Below are positions 1-12,600 of a DNA stretch of 64,000 nucleotides, one piece after another. The stretch is from assembly GCA_943735955.1 (NCBI GenBank), contig OX030957.1, positions 8,936,844-9,000,843 on the forward strand, given 5' to 3'. Source of the stretch: Piscicola geometra. Taxonomy: Eukaryota; Annelida; Clitellata; Hirudinida; Piscicolidae. Under the pieces are notes generated by a model that made no database searches, had not been told where the DNA came from, and saw only the letters and a list, made by a program, of their open reading frames with translations. Numbering within the stretch: position 1 is the first letter of the stretch; each line of letters begins with the position of its first letter. A program made the translations under genes and the position numbers.

Positions 1-2347
1 TTGAACCTTCTGATCGAGGCACGGGATGTTCACTCCCTTGGGAATGTAAATGCTCTGCGTCAGCTCACTGATGTCCTTCAGAGGTCGCTGAATACCTGTT
101 GTGGTGGTGGTTAGGTGGGTGGTTGTTGTGAGGCAGGTGGTTGTGGCGGTGTGTATGGTGTCAGAAGGTGTCAGGAGTTGAGTGGTGCCTTGAGGGTATG
201 GGCGGTTAGAAAAAAAAAGATAAAGGAAAGATGGAGAAAGTTGGAGATAATGAGATTGATGGAAAGAAGAGAGAAAAAGGAGAGATAATAAGATGGGTGG
301 TGGAGTGAAGAGTGATGTTTTGATATGCTTAGCTAGTAAAGTAACTTTAAAAATGAAAAGTTATAAAAGATTTGATGCAATGCAGATTGTATTTTTATTA
401 GAGTCGTCAAATATTATCAATAAATCAAGAAATTAATTAATATTAGAGTTTATAAATATTATTTTGAAATATTTTAAATTTATGAATTAGCAAGATTGGA
501 ATGAGGTACCATCAAAGATATTTCCCATGATGCCTGGACCCAGTTCCACCGACAACGGCTTGCCAGTCCTCAGTACTGGATCCCCCACTGTCACTCCAGC
601 TGAAATATAAAAGATAAGTTTTAAAATTGTAAGAATAAATTTTAATCTTATAATTGTTATGAAATGTTACATATGTGAAACTTGTGAAAACAAACCTAAT
701 TTTTAACTTCTGTTTCTAAATGCCACTTAGGCTGAGGTTGCTCAAGATGAACCGGTTTCTAAGATGGAACGAGCTCACTTACAGCTATGCGATGTAAAAA
801 ATAATTTTTTTCCAATATTTTATTAAAGCATCTGTCTTCTAAGCACATTTATATGTTGGTTTCGTTTCTGAAAGTTGCCTTATTCAATTATAAAAATTGA
901 AAAACTGATTTCTAGAAGAATAGTTTAACAGTTGGGAGATCACGTTTTGTTGTTTTTTCCTCACATCCGATAGAGTATCACTTTTATTTTATTATTAATT
1001 AGATGATGCACTACAGCTTCATTATGTGAAAGTAGTATAATTAATAATTTAGGGATTAGTCTGTTGTAGCCATGGATGTGTAGCATGGTCATAGTTGCCT
1101 AAGATGAAACGTAGGAAGATATTATATACATTGATGAATTTGTCTCTGGCATTCGTCCATCTCTGGGGATGATAAATCTATTAGTCTATATACAATATAA
1201 TCGACTATGTAAAGTTTATATTCTAAATAGACTATTGAAAATTAATACAAACCAATAATTTACTTTTTATTAAATAAAAAACTGTTAGTATTCATTAGCT
1301 TTGACACAAGTATGTTCTATTTATAGCAAAATCTCAAATGTGAATAGATGTCAACTTTCGTCTCATTAGTTTCAATTGACTGTAAACTGTTGCATAGAAA
1401 ATGGTTGAAGCTAAAATTGAAGTGCGAAATAATAACAAAATTTCTGGGTAAAGGGAGTTTAACTTATGTTATTCCAAAGAGTTTACTTTAGAAATAGAAT
1501 TCTAAAAATTGTATAAAAAATTAGAGCGTTTTTGAAGACATTTGATGACACTTTTGAGATGGAACTGAAAAACTACATGTTCCAGAATAAATAAAGATTT
1601 TTTGGAATGATCAGTATTGAAAATGCGGAAACATTATTTTTTTTCACATAAATAAGATAGTCGGATAATAAGTAAAATGTTTAAATTACAATTTGTATGA
1701 CATACAATATGATTTGATCTTAGGCAACTGAGCAATCCATCTTGGGAACCCAGTTGCTCAGGATGGAATTTTTGAGTGTTCATGTTTGAAGTTAATAAAC
1801 TCATTTTTATTTTTTCTTTATTTTTTATGTTAAAGTTGATATAGTTAGACAATGAGTCAATATAATGGCTGGATAAATTTTAATTAACGTTATTGGTTAT
1901 GCAATTTAGCTATGAAGCTACGTGTAAAAATCATTCCATCTTGTGCAACCTCTCCCTATTTACTCCCTTTTAACTGTTCCACATTCATTCTGTTAATTAC
2001 ATTCCACCCACCCACTCACATGTTTCTTCATACACCTGAATGGTGGCCATGTCTCCTTCCAGACGAATGATTTCACCCACCAGCTCAAAATGACCCACCC
2101 TCACCAGCTCGTACATTGCAGAGCCTGACATGTACTGAGCTGTCACCACTGAAATAGATAATTTTAATAGTTTTGAATGCGATTCATTGGTATAAATCCT
2201 AGAGCTTAATCATTTGATTATTTTTTTATAACTATTTCCAAAAGTATATAAGAAGATATTGTTAGTAATGTTAAAGATGAGCAAACCAGGTCCTGAAACT
2301 GCATACACTGAACCATACTCCTTTTCTTTTCTCTCATAGTCAGTCAT
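1..2347 (-). CDS. ATP6V1A: V-type proton ATPase catalytic subunit A, N-terminal part (gene runs off the left edge)
   Basis: Catalytic A subunit of the V1 sector, which hydrolyses ATP to drive proton pumping into endomembrane compartments. Four coding exons are visible on the minus strand: 2287-2347, 2020-2148, 510-599 and 1-95 (cut by the window edge). They join in phases 1, 1 and 1 with GT-AG ends and encode about the first 125 residues. The start ATG is at 2347-2345 and gives [20 protein letters not shown], a short N-terminus like that of the family. Family landmarks in order are [40 protein letters not shown] and then [19 protein letters not shown]; these are the beta-barrel and the start of the non-homologous insert. 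The P-loop lies outside the window. Intron 2 holds a TA-target DNA transposon (730-1956). The identification is near certain from the near-invariant motifs. Confidence 0.96.
730..1956. mobile_element. TA-target DNA transposon, non-autonomous, copy 1 (in the V-ATPase intron)
   Basis: The left end reads TA then GGCTGAGGTTGCTCAAGATG; the reverse complement of the right end reads TA then GGGAGAGGTTGCACAAGATG. The termini are thus imperfect inverted repeats flanked by a TA dinucleotide, as in the Tc1/mariner group. No transposase frame is seen. A second copy with the same internal order lies at 62459-63415. Copy 1 carries an extra segment at about 1070-1340 that copy 2 lacks. Inside both copies is a junction (about 1717-1775 here) where two TIR-like motifs face away from each other. 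Confidence 0.75.
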
Positions 2348-2960
2348 TTTGTGAATTTAACCCTGTTATAAAAGAATATTTATAAATATTTTTATAATAA
2401 ACATATTCATGAGTGATTTAGATATTTTAAACTAATTATATAACATTTTTTGATGATGTATTCAAAAGCTTTTTCAACTTAATGAAATATATAGTTAAAC
2501 AAACCTTCAAAAGATGTCTTACAAAATAATATATTCGCAAAGACAAGTGACACTCAAGTAGCCTTTAAAGTTTAAACCGACCAAAACCGCCCAATACAAC
2601 TTTATGCTGACGTACAAATAATTATTTCAAAGCTGAATTTTCAAAGACTGGAAAGAATTCACATAGAATAATTTTTCACTTATATAACTCTAACAGAGGA
2701 CAAAACTGAGCAAAGATAATTTTCGCCTGAAAATAATATTCAGATCATTTGATCATCATAATTATCCTGAAAGGGCTGTACCGGTATAACTGATAATTTA
2801 AAAATTAATTTAAGTAGCAAACTCTTATAAATATTCACAAATGAAATAAAGAAATAAAAATTAAAAAAGATATTTATGAATTTTATCAGTATTAGGAGAG
2901 AAATTTCTAAAGCCAAAGTAGTGTATTAGAGTGCTTTTGTGAGCTCTTTCGTCTTTATAA

Positions 2961-3217
2961 TAGGGGAGCGGGGATGGCTTAGATGGTAGACGTCGGACTT
3001 GCAACTTAAAGGTTGCCTGTTCGAATCCTTGACGAGCAACCGTGAACTATCATATACTTAGTGTATATGATGCGGTGTTTGCGACGTACACATTGAGAGA
3101 TGTGTACGTCGTGTGGAGTGGCGCCTCGGCGCATAAGAACCATGGTTCTCAGAACCATTGTAACATGGCATGCGTCTGTCAGGCTGTGAACGATATAGAC
3201 AAAAAAAAAATAATAAT
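2961..3217 (+). mobile_element. tRNA-derived SINE, family A, copy 1
   Basis: An internal RNA polymerase III promoter is recognisable: an A-box-like TGGCTTAGATGG near 2974 and a B-box-like GTTCGAATCC near 3019. The tRNA-like head is followed by a body (CGTGAACTATCATATACTTA) also found in the copy at 59010-59190, and it ends in an A-rich stretch near 3200. It is not a functional tRNA gene, because the cloverleaf is incomplete and the body is long. It sits in the gap between INTS7 and the V-ATPase gene. Confidence 0.8.
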
Positions 3218-3769
3218 GAAAAATTCATGAATTTTACCAGTGATATTTATTAAATAATATTAACACTCTGAAACATCTGCTTGGGTTAAATTATTTTTTA
3301 TGGAATGAAAAGGGTGTTAGACGAGTTATCAAATAGTAGGTCGAATACTTAAATAGTTCATTTGAAATAAGATCTAGATATTTAATTTTAGTAAATACTG
3401 AATAACTGTTCTATAGAAGTTCTTGCCTATCATTTAAATACAAAAATGGTTTTTGTGCATTGCTGTGGTACGTGTAACTTATAATATTTCATTTTATTTG
3501 TGCCAAAATAAATGTCATCACTTGCGCTCTTGAATCTATAAAGAGCGTTATATAACTTAATTGATTTATTGATCATTTACCCTGGAAACAAAATTTGAAA
3601 AATTAATACCGATAGACAGATCATATAATCTTAACCAGTTAAAAGCCCCGTCATATTAATGTACTAAGATTGTTTAAAAAAAATTCTCTCAAAACACTTT
3701 CATGAAAAATTTATTTGAAATCCTTTAATTAGATAAATAGACAGTTTAAAAATATTAAAAAATGAAAAA
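3218..3769. other. Intergenic AT-rich stretch, nothing recognised
   Basis: This lies between the SINE and the 3' end of INTS7. No conserved frame, RNA gene or repeat was recognised. Confidence 0.5.
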
Positions 3770-3775
3770 TTTATT
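3770..3775 (-). terminator. Poly(A) signal overlapping the INTS7 stop codon
   Basis: AATAAA on the minus strand overlaps the TAA stop of the last INTS7 exon, implying a very short 3' UTR if it is used. Confidence 0.5.
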
Positions 3776-6700
3776 TGGCGGGTTGCACAGGCTGTGGTTG
3801 TTTGAAGACGGCTTCTGCTTGCACTCCCAAGTAAGACTTCACTTCACTCAGCCACACACATCCCTTCCTGTCCACCATGCATGCCTCAATGCTCACCTGT
3901 GGATGGATGGAAGGATGCATGGATGAATGGAGGAATGCAGGGATGTATGAGTATATGAATGGATGAGTATATGGATGGATGAGTAAATGGATGGATAAAT
4001 GAATGAATGAATTGATAAATGGATGAATCAATGAATGGATTAAAAGGTTGAAAAAAACGCTTCAAGCTCAGTCGGGTTTATGCCATGCTAATAATATTTG
4101 TTCGTTTTAACGTAAAGGATAAAATAAATGCATGTTTGAGAGTATAAAGGTAAAGCGAGTTTACAAATTTGAACATGAAATCATGGTTAAAAAAAAATAA
4201 AATACATTCACCACGCAGCAAGAACAACGGCAGTACCTGATGGGCTCCAGGCGTGGGAAAGTAAAGGAGGAACTTATGCGAGAAGTAATCGCCGTGGATG
4301 GCGCAGTCCTTGATCAAGGGGGTCTGACTGGGAGGCGGTGCAGCAACGGTAGATGCCGATGGAATGTGCGGGTAGGCGCTGATGACTTGCGACTTGACAA
4401 TTAGGCGAATGCTGCATGGCTTGTGGGTCAAGCGTTTGACTTTGTTGTCGACGCTGACGATTCCTTCGATCTTTAAGACTAGTCCGGTTTCACATCTGGT
4501 CCATATTAACTCGTCAGGTGTCTTCATTGAGGGTGAGATGGCCAGCTGGTAGGGGAAGGTGTGGGGAGGGGGTGGATAAAGGGTGTATGTATGTAGAAAG
4601 AGTGTGTTGAAAGGGTGTTTTAATGGATTTTTTGTGAGTTGATGTTGGTGAAAAAATTATATTAAAAAAAAGATAAGTTATAATAAAAAAATCAAAATTA
4701 TTTAAATAAAACTTTCCTAATAAATTATCTTATACTTTAAGGTCCATAAAAACCTTGATGTCAGTGCGTTGGAGTTTTTGGTAGAAGTACCTAGGCACAC
4801 ACACGCACAGAGAACTGCACCCCTCAACCACCCTTTCCAGCAAACCAATAACCTGACGAACAATGTTTTCTTATAATATAATCATCATCATCATCACCAT
4901 AATCGTCATCATCATCATCATCATCGTCATCATAAACATTTGTTTTCTATAACATATCATCATCATATGAATTTCAAACTCTTTTTTGTATGCCAATGAA
5001 TTATCCTCCTCTTCATCATCATAATCATCAACACACTTCTCATCATCATTATCATTTAAAAATTCAAAAGATAATTTATGAAACTTGAAGATTGGATGAA
5101 GATGGATTATGAAAATGACAGCAACCTCATGGCTGAGGAGACCGCTGCATTTGTGTCCTTCACTCAACTCATCCACCCATCCATTCACTTCTTCCATCCA
5201 TCTCTCCAGCCTCATTCCTTCATCTCCTTTCTCAACACCATCGCCATCATCATCATCATCATCGCCAACCTCCCAATCCATATAATCATCATCCTTATTA
5301 GCATCATCATCACCACCATCACTGGGTGATGCTTCATTTCGGATGTTCCTGTAGTACAACAAAGACAAAATCATATTTTTTTGTACAAATACTCAAATAT
5401 TCTAGAACCATTTGAAACCTATACGTTCCAAATAAATACTAAATAACGGCCATGATTTATATAAATCAAATTTTTTATTTGTTTATATAAAGAATTAATT
5501 AAAGACTAATAAGAACTCACTCTCCAGCTAGCAACAATGCCCTGTCCAGCACTCCAGCCAGGAAAGAAACCATGCAGTGATATCTGGTGTTGTCGTCGTT
5601 GTGGTGTTCTTGTTGTGTTGTCGTCGTTGTGGTGTTCTTGTTGTGTTGTTGTTGTTGTGTTGTTGTTGTGGTTTTGTTGTTGTTGTGGTGTTGTAGTCGT
5701 GTTGTTGATGCTGTGGTGTTACTTTTGTATTGTTGGAATTGTTGTGGTGATGTTGTTGACAAGACACATATGACGAACTACCTGGTGAGATGGAGCAGAG
5801 TGGCCTTGTCAGCATCGAAGGAGCTCCTGTGCAGTTGCGCCACCTGCCTCGCCAAGTCCCTGAACTCCCTGCGGCAATTCCTCAGCTTTGGGGGGGGGGG
5901 GAGGTCAAAGAAGTAAGGGAAAGATCGTAAAAGTTGATGATGAGGAATTTGTATTTTTGAAGCAAGTTTCATTATTTAAGGTTTTTTATCATTGTTGATT
6001 GAGATTTATAATTTATTTTTATAACTATTTTTATAATTATTTATTATTAGAGATTTATAATTATGTGATTGAGGCTATAAACATTTTATTTGGAAGTTTG
6101 AACGGTAAACAAAAATAAAACTTGGAATTTTCCCTTGCCACTTTATAACCCATAAACCAAGCATCATTACTCCACCACCAAAAACAAAACCCTCTCCCAA
6201 CGTCAAATAACCCTCTTCCTATTTCACCACAAACCCTCCTCTCACCACACCAGTGTTATTTTCGTTTCATAAAATGATTATAGTTTTTATTTCAGTTTCG
6301 TTTTGGAATTAATTATAGTTTTTATTTTCGTTTTCGTTTTGAAAATAATTAAAAAATTTATTTTCGTTTCAGTTTTGAAAATAATTAAAGTTTTTATTTT
6401 CATTTTAGTTTTGAAAATATATTAAATTACAACTTGGAACATTATTTTTTTATATCTGAAAAAATTAATTGATCGAAAAATGAAACAGTAAAATAGAAGT
6501 GTATATTAACAACAAATGAGTTTTAAAAATTAACAGTCAATTGAAATATTATAAGAATTGAGTACGTAAATTATTGAGTAATAACAAATTTAAAATATAA
6601 TAACAAATTTACGATTAAAATAAATGATAATTTAATTGACAAAGAAAAGCGGTAATAAAATAACGTTTTAAAAATGGCGCTACTTTCATAAAGCCCAAAG

Positions 6701-7887
6701 ATAATGTTTATAACATAGACATATATTTTTTATATAAATTATACATTTACATATTATGGCATACTTTGAAATTCATTTCATTTTTGTTTTGAAAATAATT
6801 ATGGTTTTTATTTCAGTTTCGTTTTGGAAATAATTATAGTTTTTATTTTCGTTTTCGTGGAACGATTATTCAGAATTGTCGTTTTCGTTTTCGTTTTTGT
6901 TACGAAAATAACACTGCACCACACACCTACACAAATTAACTAACCCCCAAAACCCATCCCACCTGTATAAGTATGTGCTGGCAGCGCTGACTATCAACGC
7001 CGGTGGTGAGAGCAAGGGAGGATGCGATGGCAGGCGGTGGCAGGCTCTGATAGCTCGATGAAGCTTGTAGCACCTTCATAAGGCAGCGGCAAAGTCTCGA
7101 TCGTAGCTGCACCCAGCTCACCTGGAACGAAGACTGGTTCGTGGCGCTGACAGCCGCCTGGTGGTGGTGGTGGGTGTGATAATGGTGGTAGTGATTGTGA
7201 TGGTGGTGGTGATTGTAGTGGTGGTGGTGTTGATGGTTGTAATGGTAGTGGTGATGATTGTGATAATGATTGTAATAGTGGTGATAACTTTTGCAATTAT
7301 GGTGGTAGTGATTTTGATGGTGGAAGTGTAATTAATGGCTTTGAAATAACTATATGGTAGTGGTCAAATAATTGAAGTCATTCACAGAGATGAGGATGAT
7401 GATGATGATAATGATGATGATAATGATGATGATAATGATGATGATAATGATGATGATAATGATGATGATAATGATAATGATGATGATAATGATGATGATA
7501 ATGATGATGATGGTGATGATGATAATGATGATAATGATGATGATGATGATAATGATGATGATGATAATGATAGTGTTGATTACAATGAAAGAAAAGACAC
7601 CTTAAAGTTGACGATGGATTTGTGGAAGAACTCATCAGCCTTCATCAGCCTGTCGAACAGCCCCTCTCCCTCCTCCTCACTCTCTTCCTTCGCCATCTCT
7701 CCTCCCACCATCACCATCTCTCCTCTAGAGAAATCTTCGAGACCACTCAACCAGCAGTATTGTCCTTCATCTGTTCCCTGTGGTGGTGGAAGTAGCGGTA
7801 GTAGCAGTTGTGGTAATAGTTGTGGTAGTGGTGGAGGTAGTTGTGGTGGAAGTAGAAATAATAGTAGTAGTAGTAGTAGTAGTAGTG

Positions 7888-7947
<60 letters not shown>

Positions 7948-8060
7948 ATGGTAGTGGTGGTGGTACTGGTGGTAGTAGTAGTAGTTGTGCTGGTGGTGGT
8001 GGTAGTAGTTGTGGTAGTGGTGAGGGTAGTTGTGATGAAAGTAGTAGTAGTAGTAGTAGC

Positions 8061-8116
<56 letters not shown>

Positions 8117-9652
8117 AAGTAGTAGTAGTTGTGGTGGTAATGGTGGTAGTAGTATTTGTAGTGTTAGTAGTGGTAGTGGTGGTGTTTCAGTAGAGTCACT
8201 CATCTAGTTACCACTAATTATAACTATTATGAGTTTTTACTTTGGGTTTACGCCACCTTGATTAAATTTTTTGTTGTATTGTATTTTGTAGTATTTCATT
8301 GAATTTTATTTAATTGTAATGAATTGTAATGAATTTTAATGAATTGTAATGAGTTGTAATGAATTGTAATGAATTGTAATGAATTGTGTACCAGACGAAG
8401 GAACAATTCAGCATCGCTCACAACACCACAACAATACCACCACCCAATAAAGCCCATGACACACCAAAATCATCACCACCATGACACACCACAATCACCA
8501 CCACCACCATGACACAGCACAATCATCATCACCTCCATAACAACCATCACAATCATCACCACCACCATAACAAACCATAGTAGTAAGTTGCTTAAAGAGA
8601 AGACAGCTGACGTCATGATGGCCATGTCTAGACGCCTGTCTAGCTACCTTGTACTGAAACCAACCGTCTAGACATCGAAACCAGGTCGATAGGTCTTTAA
8701 GTAGGTCACCTGGATTGGATGTCTGGAGTAGAACTCTGAAGACTGATAACTGTGAAGTGGTGGTGGGGTGGGTGGGTAGGTAGGTTGGTGAAGTGGTGGT
8801 GGGGTGGGTTGGGTAGGTAGGTTGGTGAAGTGGTGGTGGGGTTGGTTGGGTAGGTAGAGTGGTGAAGTGGTGGTGGGGTTGGTTGGGTAGGTAGAGTGGT
8901 GAAGTGGTGGTGGGGTTGGTTGGGTAGGTAGAGTGGTGAAGTGCTGGTGGGGTGGGTTGGGTAGGTAGGGTGGTGAAGTGGTGGTGGGGTGGGTAGGTAG
9001 GGTGGTGAAGTGGTGGTGGGTAGATTGCAAAAAAAATATTTTCACCAGCAACTAACAAGAATAAACTCACAACAAAGTTCTGTTGAGACGAAGTGAGTGG
9101 CGGAGTGTTGTTGAGCGAAAGGAAGGAGGTGAGTTGTGAGGTGAGGGTGGAGTGGAGGCGGTGAGGGCTGGCGGGGTGGATGGAGGAGATGAATTCGCAA
9201 ATGCTGGTGTCGTTACCGTCTGTGTCGTTGCATGTGGAATGGGGGGGGGGTTAAATATTTGGAATATTCATGTAATTAGCATACAATACATTACAATACA
9301 ATAAAATATTTATAAAAAAAGAGAGAAAAAATACAATACAATAGAATATTTATAAAAAAAGAGAGAAAAAATACAATACAATACAATAAAATAAAATATG
9401 TATAAAAAAAGAGAGAGAGAAAATACAATACAATACAATACAATACAATACAATACAATACAATACAACACAATACAATAAAATACAATAAAATACAATA
9501 CAATACAATACAATAAAATACAATACAGTACAACACAACGAAGAGTATTATAAACGTGGCGTAAACCCGAACGACCCTCAAGACCTCTCGGTTATGAAAA
9601 AATCCACACAAACTATTAATAAGTACCAATAAAAAATGATGATGAAGATGAC

Positions 9653-9686
<34 letters not shown>

Positions 9687-12600
9687 TCTATTTATAATGC
9701 GCAAGGGCAATCTTAAAAGAAAAGTAAATAAGCCATTTTCAAAACAAGATCTAGAGTTATAATTAAATCAATTAAACAACAGAGGTGTAGGACCATGGTT
9801 AGGGTTATCGAGGAGGAAACAGAGGTGGGGTAGGAGGAGGTTGCTGAAGGGACGATGGTGCTTAAAGAGGGGTACCAGGCTCTTGAGGGCTTTCTAGTGG
9901 TGGTGTGTGGTGAGAGAATGTCACAAGCACCCCATCAAAGCCACACCATTACAACCAAATGCTGGCCACACCATTACAAATACTCTCTCAAAAAGTCATT
10001 TTAACCAAACCAACACAACCACACCACTGAAACCACACCATCACACCACAACCACACCACTGAAACCACACCATCACACCACAACCACACCCTTATCCTC
10101 CCATCCGAAGCACCACCTTGAAGACGCTCTCAGAGGCCTGCTCAGTATAGTAGGTGGACAGCAGCATTTCTGCAGTGCTGATCAGTTGTTGAACCACCTC
10201 ATCCTCCCCATTATCCCCTTCTTGGTGATGGTTGAATGGGTGGTTGACAGGGGATGAATAGAAGGGTGGGTAGAAAGCATTGGTAGCTGGATGCATGGTT
10301 GGGAATGCATGGTTACAGGACTTGGGTAATATGAGCCAGATCTTTAAATCTTTTTAACTATCTGCTCAACAGCTACCCACACATCAACCGCAACACAAAC
10401 TCACCCACCATTCATAACCATCCAAAACATCATCACCACTCCCCTCATCCATCTATAACCACTACAACCACCATTACCTCTCTCCAATTCCATCAATAAC
10501 CACCTGTAGTCCACGTAAAGCCTACCCTTTTTCACCATTCACCTCCCCTCCCACCACCTACCTTTTTCCATCATTAATCTATGTTCTACCCCCCCCCCCC
10601 CTCCCACATTTATCCTTTTCACCCATCTACTCTTTTTCACCTTAACCCCCACTCCCCTTTTCTCCAATTCATCATCATCCCTCCCACCTACCCTTTTTTA
10701 CCATTAATCCACCCCCATCCCCCTATTCACCACCCACCTTACCCTCCACCCACCTTACCCTCCACCCATCTTACCCTCCACCCACCTAACACTCCACCCA
10801 CCTGCACAGTGGTGCACACAAGCGTTCACAAAGACCTTCAGACCAAGCAGACTGACTTGCCGATCGTCGTGGTAGCAAGCCTTCCACACACACGCCATCA
10901 AACTAGACCCTCCATTCGCTGCAATGACGTCACGTGATTCATTAATATTCATGAGGACGTTTAAATTGAGTGAAATAAGACACATTTTTATTTAAATATT
11001 AATAAGTTATCTGAATAAATATTTTTTAAACCCCTTCTATCTGTTTAAAATATTTAACATCGTCTAATATCTGAATTTTTGTTCTAAATATTTAAAAAGC
11101 CTAATAACAAGAGATCACCTCTATTTCAAGTTTCAAGATTGATAACACATATTCCATGTATATTGTATATTATAATATAATTTAAATACATAAATATACA
11201 TATGTATATGTATATATAATTTGACTGTATACATTTACATAGAATTATACATATTGCATGTAGAAGAATTATACTTTACCAAGGTGAGGGGAGAGGAGAC
11301 ACACAGCTACGGTGGATGAGAGGCTCTGCAGCACCCTTGCTGCCAACTGCAAGGTACTCGTGCCGATGTCGTCGTTGCTTGAAAACGTCAATAGAACCTG
11401 AATGGGTGGTCGTGGTGGCGAGGTGATTGTTGGTGAAATGAGAAATTGACTTAACCACACAGACAAGTGGCATGATGCTGCTAGATAGATTGACCTCGCC
11501 TTGCATACAACGACCGACCTCGAGATGGGAGGCTTTCCAGACGTGCGGGAGTTTGCAGGCGATGAGTGCCAGGTCGTGCAACACCACCCTCTGCACCGCT
11601 GGCCTGGGATCCGTCTGTAGGTACCGTAGTAAGGTGTCCATCTGTGGAAAGGTGGATGAAGGAGGGTTGATGGAAGGCTGAAGGAGGGTAAAAGAGTGGT
11701 TGAGAGGTAGATAAGAGTTGAATGATGGTGAGAGGAATGGTGCTGGGTTTAATGTTGTGCAGTGAATAAAGAAAAATAGCAGATTTAATTTTAGCTTTTC
11801 TATTTTTATTAGATAACTGTTTGTCTAATGCTGCAATGTTGAGTGATTTTCATGCAAACCCCTTCATACATCCAATCTTAAACCCTCCCTCCTCCCTTCC
11901 TTCTGACCTGCTCTTCAACGTGTGTGAGATGGTTGCACGTGATGATGGTGAGGGTGTGCAGGACACACGCAGTGAATCTAACCGTAGGATACTTCTTTAA
12001 GGTATCCAGGCATAAGTCTCTAACCTGTCCGGTGTGGTGAGTTGAGTGTGGAGGTGTGATAATTGATACGTTTGTAGTGTGATGTGGCTGCGACTTCTGA
12101 AGCTGCACTGCTTCAAGCTATCATCGAACCCACTCTTCTACCCTTCTTCCACATCATTAACCTATATGGAATAGGCTATTATAGTATAATACCCCTTTAC
12201 CAACTCAGTAACCTAGACCTAACCCACCTTTTCTGAGGTCTCGGCATCACAGGTCATACTACGGCAAACCTGGATGACTGAAATCTTGAAGTCGACACTC
12301 ACCCACCAGCGTCCCATCACCTCGCTCACTTTGCTGCACACTATGTTCGAGAAGGACCTGTTAGTGGTAAGTTGTTGTAGTTAGGGGGTGGTGGTTGTGA
12401 TGATGGTGGTAAAGAGGGTGGTGAGATGGTGAGTAGAATTAATTGTTGTAGTGGCGATGGTGGTTGCTTAGTTGTAGTAATTACAAGATTCCATTAAAAA
12501 ATATTTATTTATATATTTAATTTTGTTAAATCATTCAGTCGAGACATTGCAACTATCAATTATAGCCTACAACCTGTAATCACTTCGACAATTCAGATCC

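Noticed and set aside
2961..3040. Candidate tRNA gene with A and B boxes
   Set aside because: The acceptor stem does not pair and the body continues as a repeated SINE, also found at 59010.
5537..5916. Cys/Val-rich plus-strand frames
   Set aside because: Antisense shadows of INTS7 exons 16-17 and of the GTTGTG repeat between them.
7580..8207. Poly-Leu, poly-Ser and poly-Val frames in the INTS7 intron
   Set aside because: Translations of the (GTA)n array; only 7601-7777 on the minus strand is a real exon.
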